Origin: Paenibacillus sp. SYP-B3998 | GTDB lineage: Bacteria > Bacillota > Bacilli > Paenibacillales > NBRC-103111 | Direction of reading: 5' to 3' | Length of the DNA stretch: 64,000 nt | NCBI RefSeq assembly: GCF_010820665.1 | Contig: NZ_JAAIKC010000014.1 | Span: 1-64,000, forward strand | Part shown: positions 29,301 to 37,008 of the stretch, in pieces | How the letters are laid out: every line of letters starts with the position of its first letter | Numbering within the stretch: the stretch's first letter is position 1 | The notes under the pieces: model-generated | What the model saw: only the letters and a program-made list of their open reading frames with translations | Database searches by the model: none | Told to the model about the DNA's origin: nothing | Program-made: the position numbers and the translations under genes

Positions 29301-31295
29301 AACCTAACAAATCTAGTTCCAAATGGGCATAATGATGATACGGAGACCTCCACGTTTTCAGAGGTGAAGGTGTATTTAACAGGAAATACCAGCTACTTTA
29401 TTAACGTTGACGGTTATGGAAATTCTGGAATCCATGCAAGGCTATTAGTAATTCCAGATCAAATCACACAATTCGTTGATTTAATAAATAAGGAGCCCGT
29501 CAATATCTCTAAAAATGGAAATGCGTTTTACAAATTCACGCCTTCTCAATCAGGACTATATAGATTCTTCACATCACCGTCTCAAATATCCGGTAACAAT
29601 TCAGATACAATTCTATATTTGTATTCCGACGCAGGACTGAATCATCTAGTAACCACTCCTAACGATGATGTAGTAGGACCCCATCCATATGGAGAGCTTT
29701 ATTCAAAGATTGAATATACATTAACTCAAGGTACTACATACTACATTGTTGTAGGGAGTATAAATAATACTAAACTGAATACTCGACTTATGGTAGAAGA
29801 TAATTTTTATTCAACTAAAACGACTGCCAAGGAGGCTACATGGAATACCATATATACGAGCAACATCTCCTCGCTCTACGATACAGAATATTATAAAATT
29901 ACGGTTACATCACCTGTCTATGTGAAAATAAATATTAGTGCCAATAACATCATACTTGAAGACAATTCAGGGCATGTATTGAAAACATCCAATTCAAGTG
30001 GCGTATATTCTGCATATTTATCGGACCCCGGATATTACTATGTTAAAGTAGTACATGATGGTTCTTCAAGTGGTGTAACTCAACCGGTCCAATATTCGTT
30101 TAGCGCCAATTCTCAAACAAAACCAGATTGGTATCGGTTTACAATGAATGATGGTGCTGGAGGAAGTGTAGAGGTATACCTGTCAGATATAGGAGGAAGC
30201 GCCAGAGAAAATTCAACACCAATATCCGCGATTGTAAAGCGAAATAATCAAACAGTGTATAAGCAATATTCCCTAAGTGCTAGTGGAATGTGGAGTGATA
30301 CAGGACTCGTATATGCAGGTGCACCTGGTCAAAGTGGAGGAGTTACTCTTACATCGGTTGAGGTCATGGGTATACCAAGTGTACCAATTGTTATAGATAT
30401 CCAGCAATCCATAGATGACAAAATTAACGAAATAAAGAACGCATTTTATAACTATCTCGAGATTGACCCATCTGAATTAACTGACGAAGATAAAATGATG
30501 TTGGTGCGTGGTATTGTTTTTGGAGTGGACGATAATGTCTACTTTGGAGCAGCACAGTGGGCAGCAAATGCTAAAGCACCAGAAAGCAACTACTATTATA
30601 TGCGTGCAAAGGCATTAACAGATACAATATTTACAGCCGCCTATACAATGGCTGCAGCTGGAAGCGCCGCAGCAGCTGTGCAGGCTTTAATAGATTCCGG
30701 TTCCATGGGAGCAATGGCGTTAGCGGCCAGTCCGACAGGTGTTGGAGGTGCTGTTCTGGGCGCTGCATCACTCGAAGAATTAGCCAGAGCGGCTGCATTG
30801 TCTGGAGTTTCGTATTTATCTGGGAAGATGGCTATGCGTTCTCAAGGAATTGTAAAAGCTAGTGTAGATAAGCTAAAGGAAACGCTCGGATATAAGATTC
30901 GAAATGTTGGTGATGACATTCTTGATAGATTTGAAGGTTATCCGAATGCTAATGGAGGACACACACTTCGTGATCACGTGTCCATGACGAATGAGGAGCT
31001 AGTAAGGAGAGCTATTCAAGAGGAATTAGACGCAACTAGCTTTGAAAATAAAAGTACAGCAATTAAAGCAGTTCAACAAAATCTAAGAAAAAATGCTTCA
31101 CAAATTGAAGAATGGCTTAAAAATTCTGGTGGTATAAAAGCATTTGAAGTTGATCATGGCTACTCGATTGGTTTTGGAGCAGCAGAAAAAACAGGAACTA
31201 TGAGATATAACTTGACTAAATCAAGAGTTGTATTAGTTAGGGATTCAAGCATTAGTGAGGGATTCTATATTCTGACTTCTTTCCCAATCTTCTAG
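26343..31295 (+). CDS. secreted subtilase carrying a C-terminal RNase A-like polymorphic toxin domain
   Basis: 1650 residues; GGGAGG six bases before ATG. Signal peptide 1-30, I9 prodomain about 55-125, peptidase S8 about 145-420 with D178 (AVLDTGIA), H208 (GHGTHVAG), S363 (GTSMAVPH). Helical linker 435-545, an Ig-like unit, fibronectin III at 657-738 and 739-815, four PPC-like beta domains at about 822-1254, a helical, Ala/Gly-rich pre-toxin region about 1340-1530, then the toxin at 1535-1650. The toxin region has GGHTLRDHVSMTNEELVRR (H1540, H1545), ATSFENKSTAIKAV, IEEWLKN, a GYSIGFG strand and the end FYILTSFPIF, the pattern of the bacterial RNase A-like domain of CdiA-CT-type toxins. The next gene is a probable immunity gene. 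Likely exported and delivered to rival cells, with the protease domain perhaps freeing the toxin (inference). Confidence 0.85.
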   Translation: MVKEKFIKYIMSSCMIFILLFQMITPAIANSSEISKTIDNLTSITNSVYSSNGVTDAVYGPTKNYIVKFKKDIDTNSFISRKKLSSKKINTFTQKNILTMDLNAKELSEISKDKDIAYVEKNATASIASVGTIKKDDTLLKSKKPNSSTIPWGIKAIGADLTMNTKSEGKNIKVAVLDTGIAIHPDLNISGGISFITNNSSYSDDNGHGTHVAGTIAALNNKFGVVGTAPLADLYAVKVLDNSGSGNYAEIIQGIYWAIDNRMDIISMSFGGSENSQLLHEAIQEASNNGILIVAAAGNRGRGAETELYPALFPEVISVGATDKKNQRAVFSSTGSELDIVAPGTDILSTTKDGQYALLSGTSMAVPHVTGAAATLWAKNKKMSSQQIKNKLYETATALGNTSEYGHGLINVAKALGLVTGPIPPIEQPDNSEPPTTTPDGNFDINKKDVLITNLSKQLKHLKERAIEAKNIPLSKEIDSDYNQLLMKTAQLHQLPDQLKGTSKSQRVLQSATVSDYFTTNVSGSLTKIENIYKSLLTKYANSLNTSLSSQSNVNILSFDKIGDGQSIAQGGSATVSLTLDYVTPHPTIEVTVQESATHNIVASDILYPGNNINPSYTWHSSLSNRVGEYVITFHYPDALGWDDHFTIYVTSSGTGLYAPTGLQITNQTRDSLTISWNPVNGANSYLIQKNGTPITSTNGNSYTFTGLTPNTSYMFGVAASNSTGTSNYSTIQGSTQGNSAPTGLYAVPSYNSITLSWTPVTDATLYTVKLNGATVGTTSSPTYTFTGLSVLTSYSLSVSASYPSGISPFSMITSKTTAPPININNPIDVDLPSEVSAIYSFTPNVSGTYRIFSSPYGGIGSPNDTLIDLYSDPELTKLVVPTADDSNDTPFSELTATLQSGVVYYVKLYGFETTAVHARLTVNLLAAIATIQSNTPIDIDTAVRESRVYELKTLDSGWYTINTSYYGGVSNGINNDTVLNVFSDVNLTNLVPNGHNDDTETSTFSEVKVYLTGNTSYFINVDGYGNSGIHARLLVIPDQITQFVDLINKEPVNISKNGNAFYKFTPSQSGLYRFFTSPSQISGNNSDTILYLYSDAGLNHLVTTPNDDVVGPHPYGELYSKIEYTLTQGTTYYIVVGSINNTKLNTRLMVEDNFYSTKTTAKEATWNTIYTSNISSLYDTEYYKITVTSPVYVKINISANNIILEDNSGHVLKTSNSSGVYSAYLSDPGYYYVKVVHDGSSSGVTQPVQYSFSANSQTKPDWYRFTMNDGAGGSVEVYLSDIGGSARENSTPISAIVKRNNQTVYKQYSLSASGMWSDTGLVYAGAPGQSGGVTLTSVEVMGIPSVPIVIDIQQSIDDKINEIKNAFYNYLEIDPSELTDEDKMMLVRGIVFGVDDNVYFGAAQWAANAKAPESNYYYMRAKALTDTIFTAAYTMAAAGSAAAAVQALIDSGSMGAMALAASPTGVGGAVLGAASLEELARAAALSGVSYLSGKMAMRSQGIVKASVDKLKETLGYKIRNVGDDILDRFEGYPNANGGHTLRDHVSMTNEELVRRAIQEELDATSFENKSTAIKAVQQNLRKNASQIEEWLKNSGGIKAFEVDHGYSIGFGAAEKTGTMRYNLTKSRVVLVRDSSISEGFYILTSFPIF

Positions 31296-31313
31296 GAAGG
31301 TAGGTTTAATAAA

Positions 31314-31631
31314 TTGACAAAAAAATACGAATCAACAGAGGAATATCTTAAAAGTAGTTATAAGGGTGAATTTCTTGTTTTCTTTAGGTACTTTATTGAA
31401 GGTTACTTAATACCGAGAGTCAAATTCGAAGAATTAATGGAAGTTGTTAAAGATTTTAGAAGTAGAGAAAATGAAGAATTTGTTAACGGGCTTCTACGAG
31501 AAGCGAATCTATTATTTGAAAAAAAAGACTGGGATTTTGTGAAAAGTTTTGTTAAAACCCATGGTAAGAGAGGCTTAAGTAACGATAGACCTAAAATAAT
31601 GATTGAAGTTCTTATTGAAGGCTTGTCTTAA
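31314..31631 (+). CDS. probable immunity protein to the RNase A-like toxin
   Basis: 105 residues from a TTG at 31314, 18 bp after the toxin stop, with AGGAAGGTAGG upstream. Small, acidic-helical, no signal peptide: cytoplasmic. EYLKSSYKGEFLVFFRYFIE, FVNGLLREANLLF and FVKSFVKTHGKRGL resemble CdiI-type immunity proteins of the contact-dependent inhibition class, but the fit is by general pattern. Position, size and direct coupling to a toxin-ended gene are the main evidence. It would bind and block the nuclease in the producing cell. A terminator follows. Confidence 0.65.
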   Translation: MTKKYESTEEYLKSSYKGEFLVFFRYFIEGYLIPRVKFEELMEVVKDFRSRENEEFVNGLLREANLLFEKKDWDFVKSFVKTHGKRGLSNDRPKIMIEVLIEGLS

Positions 31632-31669
31632 CTCTAAGGCTCAGGTCGATTTCTGATTTTTTCGTTGTG

Positions 31670-31714
31670 GAGCTGTCCCAATAGGTCTAACTTGACCTAG
31701 AGGGCAGCTCTTTT
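31670..31714 (+). terminator. terminator after the toxin-immunity pair
   Basis: GAGCTGTCC faces GGGCAGCTC with an inner GGTC/GACC pair, followed by TTTT. Confidence 0.6.
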
Positions 31715-31715
31715 C

Positions 31716-31862
31716 ACTAATGGCTATATTGCATACTTAAAGAATCCAGGAGATTACTATGTCTATGTCGACGGTTCTTCAAGTGGAGTATCTTCACCGG
31801 GTCATTATTTGTTTAAGTTAAGTAAGATGAAAGTATGGTACAAAATGAATGCGGGGAACTAA
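31716..31862 (+). pseudogene. duplicated PPC-like fragment of the toxin-subtilase
   Basis: Reads TNGYIAYLKNPGDYYVYVDG then SSSGVSSPGHYLF, and aligns with residues about 1220-1260 of the toxin-subtilase (SGVYSAYLSDPGYYYVKV, DGSSSGVTQPVQYSF) including the following WY-x-x-MN. No start codon; stop at 31862. It is a leftover piece of a second copy of the exoprotein's C-terminal part. Confidence 0.6.
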
Positions 31863-31895
31863 GACCGTTTACATCAAACAGCCTGAGTCCCAAAA

Positions 31896-32111
31896 TGTTT
31901 ATGGTACCTGTTATATGGTGAGAAATCAATTGAAGACGTTCAGGTTGGCGACAAAGTATTATCAAAAAATACGGATACAGGCGAACAAGCTTATAAAGAA
32001 GTAGAACAATTGTTTCAAAAAGAAGTTAGTGAAACCTATACTAATGAGAAGAAGCCTGCCGACTTGACAAAGACACTCCAACGTAATAAAATATTTTTAC
32101 GTAACATATAA
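31896..32111 (+). pseudogene. remnant of a Hint (hedgehog/intein) domain
   Basis: Frame from 31896 reads CLWYLLYGEKSIEDVQVGDK then VLSKNTDTGEQAYKEVEQLF, QKEVSETYTNEK. GEKSIEDVQVGDKVLSxxxxTGE is the signature of the Hint domain that stands before the toxin tip in many polymorphic toxins; the expected CFxxGTxI start seems damaged just before it. The frame ends at 32111 without toxin tip. With the PPC-like piece before it, this looks like the wreck of an alternative exoprotein-Hint-toxin cassette. Confidence 0.6.
32064..32102 (+). promoter_or_regulatory. promoter and palindromic operator of the regulator-clpP operon
   Basis: TTGACA (32064-32069), 17-bp spacer, TAAAAT (32087-32092): a near-consensus housekeeping promoter. 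A 22-bp palindrome with ACGTAA (32081-32086) and TTACGT (32097-32102) arms lies over the -10, where a bound ArsR-type repressor would block initiation. The regulator is the first gene transcribed, so autoregulation is likely. Confidence 0.65.
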
Positions 32112-32135
32112 ATTTTATTGGAGGCAGCTCTCTCC

Positions 32136-32720
32136 ATGCTAAAAGAGATCCAAGACAGCTATTACATCGAATTACCTGAGCAAGCGACCGTTTTGCTCAA
32201 TCCCTTACGTGGGGAAATTATCGCTCAGCTCATGGAACCCGCCTCTGCGGCTGAAGTAGCCAGACAGCTTGGTGAAACAGCCCAGCGTGTTAATTATCAC
32301 CTGAAAGCACTAGAAAAAGCCGGTTTAGTGCATAAGGTGGGAACACGCCAAGTACGTAATTTAGTTGAAGTTCTGTACAGAGCTATTGCCAAAACGTTCG
32401 TTCTTGCCGAATCCCTCAGCATGAAACCAGAAACGCTGCAGCGATTGAAGGATCAAAGCTCACTAGCCCATCTCATAACAACTGCTGAACGAATGAAGAG
32501 AGATGCGATGCTGCTCATGGAGCAGTCCGATGTGAACGAGATAATACCCAGCGCATCCATTCAGCTTCAAGTGCATTTGGGCGGCGAAGCGCACAGGCAA
32601 GCTTTCGTGGAGGAATACACCGCCATGGTACAGCAATTAGTAACTCGATACTCGATCAAAAGCAGTGAAGATTCACCGTACCAAGTCCTATTATCCGTGT
32701 ACCCGAAACCGAAAGAATAA
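32136..32720 (+). CDS. ArsR-like winged-helix transcriptional regulator
   Basis: 194 residues from the ATG at 32136 (GGAGG 11 bases before; a TTG at 32118 is in frame but overlaps that ribosome site). Residues about 15-85 form a winged helix-turn-helix (LLNPLRGEIIAQL, ASAAEVARQLGETAQRVNYH, LKALEKAGLVHKVGTRQVRN) of the HTH_20/ArsR-like kind. The C-terminal half (90-194) is a ligand or dimerisation region without metal-binding Cys motifs. It leads the operon with a small protein and clpP and probably represses its own promoter through the 32081-32102 palindrome. Confidence 0.8.
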   Translation: MLKEIQDSYYIELPEQATVLLNPLRGEIIAQLMEPASAAEVARQLGETAQRVNYHLKALEKAGLVHKVGTRQVRNLVEVLYRAIAKTFVLAESLSMKPETLQRLKDQSSLAHLITTAERMKRDAMLLMEQSDVNEIIPSASIQLQVHLGGEAHRQAFVEEYTAMVQQLVTRYSIKSSEDSPYQVLLSVYPKPKE

Positions 32721-32732
32721 GGAGGCACTCTG

Positions 32733-33014
32733 ATGAGTCAAGAACACCAAACCAACAAGCTACAAACTGGTGCATCACCTGTCATTGTCTGGGAGCAAAA
32801 AGTTGATCGAACGCAGGATATCAACAATAAAGTTGTATCAATTGATAATTATCGTCGTCATGGCTCCGCTCCTATGGATTCGGAAGCTACCATCACAAGT
32901 CAAATACTTCCCACATCAACCTCAGATGAGCCTATTCGACTTATCATGGTATCCTCAGGATTTGGGCAAAAGCCTTCTCACTCTAACCTTACTATACAAA
33001 GCTTGGCCGCATAA
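32733..33014 (+). CDS. small hypothetical protein
   Basis: 93 residues with a strong AAGGAGG before the ATG and tight spacing between regulator and clpP, so probably real. No domain recognised; hydrophilic, Ser/Gln-rich, no signal peptide or membrane segment. It might be a substrate, adaptor or inhibitor of the neighbouring ClpP, but nothing in the sequence shows this. Confidence 0.5.
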   Translation: MSQEHQTNKLQTGASPVIVWEQKVDRTQDINNKVVSIDNYRRHGSAPMDSEATITSQILPTSTSDEPIRLIMVSSGFGQKPSHSNLTIQSLAA

Positions 33015-33041
33015 ACAAAACGTACGGAGAGGATGATTCAC

Positions 33042-33623
33042 ATGAGTTTTATTCCTATGGTTGTTGAGCAAACTTCTCGGGGAGAACGTTCCTACGACAT
33101 TTATTCTCGATTGCTCAAAGATCGTATCATATTTCTTGGTACCGAAGTTGACGATCACGTAGCGAATGCCATCGTCGCCCAACTATTATTTCTTTCCGCT
33201 GAAGATCCAGAGAAAGATATTTCGCTATACATCAATTCACCAGGGGGTTCCACCTCTGCAGGGCTAGCGATTTATGATACCATGCATTTCATCAAGCCTG
33301 ATGTCTCTACGATCTGTGTCGGTATGGCCGCTTCTATGGGCGCCGTCCTTCTAACAGCTGGAGCTCCCGGCAAAAGATTTGCGCTGCCTAACGCCGAAGT
33401 CATGATCCACCAGCCATGGGGCGGTGCACAAGGGCAAGCCAGCGATATTCAAATCCGCACACAGCATATTTTGAAAACGCGACAAACCTTAAATCGCATC
33501 ATTTCTGAGACAACGAAGCAATCCATGGAAAAAATTGAGCGAGATACAGACCGTGATTACTTCTTATCCGCCGAAGATGCTAAAACCTATGGTTTAATAG
33601 ATAAAGTCGTTCAAAACCTTTAA
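33042..33623 (+). CDS. clpP: ATP-dependent Clp protease proteolytic subunit (paralogue)
   Basis: 193 residues from the ATG at 33042 (GGAGAGG 9 bases before; the ATG at 33033 lies inside that region). All ClpP features are present: INSPGGS, catalytic Ser in GMAASMGA, catalytic His in MIHQPWGG, catalytic Asp in ERDTDRDYF. The serine peptidase rings work with Clp ATPases in the cytoplasm. The setting, behind an ArsR-like regulator with its own operator, is unlike a housekeeping clpP and points to an inducible second ClpP. Confidence 0.93.
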   Translation: MSFIPMVVEQTSRGERSYDIYSRLLKDRIIFLGTEVDDHVANAIVAQLLFLSAEDPEKDISLYINSPGGSTSAGLAIYDTMHFIKPDVSTICVGMAASMGAVLLTAGAPGKRFALPNAEVMIHQPWGGAQGQASDIQIRTQHILKTRQTLNRIISETTKQSMEKIERDTDRDYFLSAEDAKTYGLIDKVVQNL

Positions 33624-33633
33624 TCAACTTAAC

Positions 33634-33682
33634 AAAAAGACTGCTCTAAGGACGCAACAGTGTCCCTAAGCAGTCTTCTTTC
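33634..33682 (+). terminator. terminator after clpP
   Basis: AAGACTGCTCTAAGGAC and GTCCCTAAGCAGTCTT form a long stem followed by CTTT. Confidence 0.7.
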
Positions 33683-33720
33683 GTTTAAAATGCTGATTTT
33701 CTTGAATGAACTTGCAAGTT

Positions 33721-34380
33721 TCAATCCTTATCTGAGTTTATTCTCGATGACCAGACAAGAAGCGACAGTAAGATGAAGATAGACGTAATAGGAATAAATA
33801 CGGCCCATTCCTTTGTTTGAAAAAATAAAAATTTAACACACAAGGCTAATGGAACTATTGCAGCAGCGCTATAGATCAGCAGCATAATAGTATTCTTATT
33901 CGGACTACTAAATACATTTTTCTGATACGTATGTGGAACAAAGGTAAATCCCCTGTTCGTTTTCTTTATGAGCCAGCCAACTCCAAAGGCAATACCAGCC
34001 GATAAAAACTGTAAAATATATGTTTCCATAGAAGTTGGATTTGGAATATCCGATATCCCGTCCCAAGCATTCATACCCATATATATGATGATTTGGATAG
34101 CTGAATAGGCTACATATCCCATGCTCACCATAACAATGGAATAAAAAACTTGAATCTTGAATAACTGCTTGCAAAACGCAATCATAAGCACGACTTGAAC
34201 AATGAAATCAAGACTAGCTGAACCGTATTCTATACGGAGCGTATATGAAATGAACGTCGCTAGTACACTAGCAAAAAAAATCGTTGTCACATACAAGCCA
34301 AAATTAAACATGCGAAAAAATAAATAATATATCGCCGCAGTCTCGATCGTACCTAACGCCATGAACCAAAAAAAATCCAT
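33721..34380 (-). CDS. multi-pass membrane protein
   Basis: 219 residues from the ATG at 34380 (GGTGG 10 bases upstream). About six hydrophobic helices (WFMALGTIETAAIYYLFF, FGLYVTTIFFASVLATFISY and others) with short loops. The arrangement is like the membrane half of AgrC/GHKL sensor kinases, but no kinase domain follows and no partner regulator is adjacent. Not recognised further. Confidence 0.55.
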   Translation of the reverse strand: MDFFWFMALGTIETAAIYYLFFRMFNFGLYVTTIFFASVLATFISYTLRIEYGSASLDFIVQVVLMIAFCKQLFKIQVFYSIVMVSMGYVAYSAIQIIIYMGMNAWDGISDIPNPTSMETYILQFLSAGIAFGVGWLIKKTNRGFTFVPHTYQKNVFSSPNKNTIMLLIYSAAAIVPLALCVKFLFFQTKEWAVFIPITSIFILLSLLVWSSRINSDKD

Positions 34381-34479
34381 ACGATAAACGCCACCCATTT
34401 TCCATTATATGTATCTACTATAGTGCAGTACACGAATGAAAAACCAGACAATTTATGGGAAATAAATGGGTTTTGCCCG

Positions 34480-35670
34480 CTAAATAATAATAACGCCTTC
34501 TCGAGATATCGTTAATTTCTCGAAGCCATCTTCCGTTATGAGATAGGTATCCTCAATACCCACTACCCCTACCCCCGGAAATGTGAACTTGGGTTCAACC
34601 GCGATGACCATCCCTGGAGCCAGCGGATATTTGAAGTTTTTTGCGAGAACGGGCAGCTCATCGATTTCGAGCCCAATACCGTGACCAAGGAATTTCACTT
34701 GGTCAGCGCCGTAGCCCATGAAGTGGGCGCTGAGCCCCGCTTCCTGCACTTGATCGAGCGCGAACAGGTACAGATGCTCGCTGATCGTACCTGGCTGCAG
34801 CCTAGACTCGGTGGCGCGGAGCACCTGCTCCGCCACCTCGTACGCGCGCTGCAGCTCAGGGTCCAAGCTGCCGATGACAAGCGTACGCGTCTGATCGATA
34901 AGATACCCGTCGATGCAGCAGCCCAGATCGACGAGAATTGGCTCGTCGCGCCTAATTGGCGCGCGGCCTGAGCTTTGCGGACTTGACGGATGAAGTCCCG
35001 TCCCTCCCGCTGGACCGTCAAAATAAGTCGGCACCGCTGCCGAAGCGCCAGCCGCTACCATTCCCGTGATTAACTCGGAATTGTAGGCGCGCATGCGCAT
35101 AAGACCTTGGTGCCCGCGCATGCGGAGCTGATGCTCGATGAGCGCCATCAGCTCGAACTCCGCCATCCCCTCACGAATGTGGGGGATGACTGCTTCCAAG
35201 GCTGCGTCTACGACTGTCGCAGCCTTCCGAATCGCCGTGACTTCGTCCGGCGATTTGATCATTCGCTGCTCGCGCACAAGCAGCGAGCCGTCTTCCCAGG
35301 CCGCGCCAGGCAACGCGGCCTGCAAGCGCTGGAACTGCTGGACGGGTAACACGTCCAGTTCGGTTGCTAGCCGCAGCGTTCCCGCTGCGGCATTGTCTAG
35401 CAGCCCCGGATACCGGGCTGCTAGACGCTCTTTGAGCGTCTTCATAGAACCAAGCGGCTCGACGTTAGAAGAAGCTTCTTCTTCTGCTCGAGCTAAACTT
35501 CTACGAACGAGATATAGCGATTCCCCTTCTGCAGGAATGAATAAATAACCCGTCTGCATAGAGCCAGTGTAGTAATACATGTCAACATGTTGAGTGACCA
35601 AAAAACCGGACCATCCGCACTGGATCATTTCTGCTTGCAGCCGCTGCTGTCTTTTTTGGAAGATATTCAT
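34480..35670 (-). CDS. M24-family aminopeptidase (Xaa-Pro peptidase type)
   Basis: 396 residues; AGGAGAGG before ATG. N-terminal creatinase-like domain (1-140), then the pita-bread metallopeptidase fold with all five metal ligands: Asp in VDLGC, Asp in DQTRT, His in LGHGIGLEIDE, Glu in AVEPKF, Glu in GIEDTY. Cytoplasmic; removes N-terminal residues before proline. The middle of the gene (34700-35430) is clearly richer in GC than its flanks. It stands alone between the pilus locus and a membrane-protein gene. Confidence 0.9.
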   Translation of the reverse strand: MNIFQKRQQRLQAEMIQCGWSGFLVTQHVDMYYYTGSMQTGYLFIPAEGESLYLVRRSLARAEEEASSNVEPLGSMKTLKERLAARYPGLLDNAAAGTLRLATELDVLPVQQFQRLQAALPGAAWEDGSLLVREQRMIKSPDEVTAIRKAATVVDAALEAVIPHIREGMAEFELMALIEHQLRMRGHQGLMRMRAYNSELITGMVAAGASAAVPTYFDGPAGGTGLHPSSPQSSGRAPIRRDEPILVDLGCCIDGYLIDQTRTLVIGSLDPELQRAYEVAEQVLRATESRLQPGTISEHLYLFALDQVQEAGLSAHFMGYGADQVKFLGHGIGLEIDELPVLAKNFKYPLAPGMVIAVEPKFTFPGVGVVGIEDTYLITEDGFEKLTISREGVIII

Positions 35671-35766
35671 GGGAGCCTCTCCTTAGCGTTTTCCGTTAGG
35701 AAAACTAGCATCTTAAGCGTTACCTATGATAACGGAAGCCATACACGCTTTTCTTCACATTATACA

Positions 35767-36249
35767 TCAATACACCATCTCCGCCGAAGATTTGATCGTC
35801 CATGAAATTGGCTGCAGCACGCTATACGTTCGAGGGAACTCCAAACGAATGAACATAACTACCCCAGGCTTGTTTAACGTGACTGAATACCCGTTCGTTA
35901 TATTCGTATACGTATAAGGGAATACTTCCCGATCATTAATGATCTTAAACAGCTCGACCACAACTCGTGTGCGCAAAAACGTCTCGGGCAATGGATCATT
36001 ATTACTATTTAGCCTCAAGTTACTTTGTAAATAACGCATTGCCTCTGTTTTAGCTTTACTTTCTTCAATCACATGGATGCCAATGGCAAGTTTTCCTTGG
36101 TCACTCTGCTGAGCTGCCGCGTGAACAGCACGATTCAAAGCATGCTTTCCTTGGAATAGTGTATGCATAGCCAACTCCTCATCCGTTTGCAAAGCATACA
36201 AAGCCATATATACAACACTCATCAAGATCAACAGAAGCAGCTTGTACAT
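35767..36249 (-). CDS. TadE/TadF-like pilus-associated protein
   Basis: 160 residues with one N-terminal membrane helix (MYKLLLLILMSVVYMALYAL) and a soluble outer part, the layout of minor pseudopilins. Last gene of the pilus locus. No recognised peptidase or C-terminal motif. Confidence 0.55.
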   Translation of the reverse strand: MYKLLLLILMSVVYMALYALQTDEELAMHTLFQGKHALNRAVHAAAQQSDQGKLAIGIHVIEESKAKTEAMRYLQSNLRLNSNNDPLPETFLRTRVVVELFKIINDREVFPYTYTNITNGYSVTLNKPGVVMFIRLEFPRTYSVLQPISWTIKSSAEMVY

Positions 36250-36258
36250 GATCTCTCC

Positions 36259-36684
36259 TCAAGGTACATATTCACTCATCTTCATGCCCACGGCCCCCAT
36301 ACGATCTGTTTGTGCCGGAACATTTATACCAATGAGCTGATCAATCACAAAAAGACGATGATACGGATATGTCAATTTAAGCGTTATCCCTATCCCCCTC
36401 CAAACAGGTTGGCTAGCATCCATTCCTCCTGCACCAGATGTTGTTGTAACCTCATAGACAAGGTCACTAGCCACGAAGCCTTGTTCCTTCATTCTTTCTT
36501 TGGAAGCAATAATCATCGTTTCATTAATATAACCATGCCTTCCGTTTGAACCGATTTCTAACATGTAATCAACTTCTTTTTGTAAAAGAGCTTGCCGAAT
36601 AATGATAACGTGCTTGTACACAGGCGAAAACATAAACCAACAAAGCAGCGTCGCAAAAAGAATGAACACCAGAATCTGCTTCAT
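36259..36684 (-). CDS. TadE-like pilus-associated protein
   Basis: 141 residues with a membrane helix at 1-25 (MKQILVFILFATLLCWFMF) and a soluble outer part. The ATG overlaps the stop of the small upstream gene (ATGA at 36681-36684), so the two are translationally coupled. Placed in the Tad-type locus as a probable minor pilin by position and topology. Confidence 0.55.
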   Translation of the reverse strand: MKQILVFILFATLLCWFMFSPVYKHVIIIRQALLQKEVDYMLEIGSNGRHGYINETMIIASKERMKEQGFVASDLVYEVTTTSGAGGMDASQPVWRGIGITLKLTYPYHRLFVIDQLIGINVPAQTDRMGAVGMKMSEYVP

Positions 36685-36827
36685 GGATCAATCTTTTGAA
36701 TCGTACCATTGATTCTTGCTCCGCTATCCTTAACTTGCTGCCTTGTTCCAGCATCCCCACCCACCACATTGCTATAAACGACAATCACCACCATTATCAG
36801 CATCACTGTAACTAGAATCGATCTCAA
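36681..36827 (-). CDS. very small Flp-like pilin candidate 2
   Basis: 48 residues from a TTG at 36827: hydrophobic start (RSILVTVMLIMVVIVVYSNV) followed by a hydrophilic tail. Size and hydrophobic N-terminus fit Flp-type pilin subunits. Ribosome site is weak (GAGAG); coupling to the neighbour (ATGA overlap) supports it. Confidence 0.5.
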   Translation of the reverse strand: MRSILVTVMLIMVVIVVYSNVVGGDAGTRQQVKDSGARINGTIQKIDP

Positions 36828-36843
36828 CGCAATCTCTCTATCA

Positions 36844-36993
36844 TTATGGCTTTAATGCCGTAATATCTGCATTTGCCTTCGTTCCATGGGTTTCAATATT
36901 TTTCTTCATTCCTGTAGACCCATCATTAATAATTGTTGTAAAAAGCACAGCGACTACAATCAGCATCATGACTGTTATTAATATATTTCTCAT
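36844..36993 (-). CDS. very small Flp-like pilin candidate 1
   Basis: 49 residues: MRNILITVMMLIVVAVLFTT, then a polar tail ending ADITALKP. It follows the TadC-like gene by 15 bp, on the same strand, preceded by AAGAGGGAAG. Sequence similar in layout to candidate 2 (RxIL-x-TVM-L-V-V), so probably an old duplication. Expected to be cleaved by a prepilin peptidase, which is not encoded in this window. Confidence 0.55.
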   Translation of the reverse strand: MRNILITVMMLIVVAVLFTTIINDGSTGMKKNIETHGTKANADITALKP

Positions 36994-37008
36994 AACTTCC
37001 CTCTTTCA

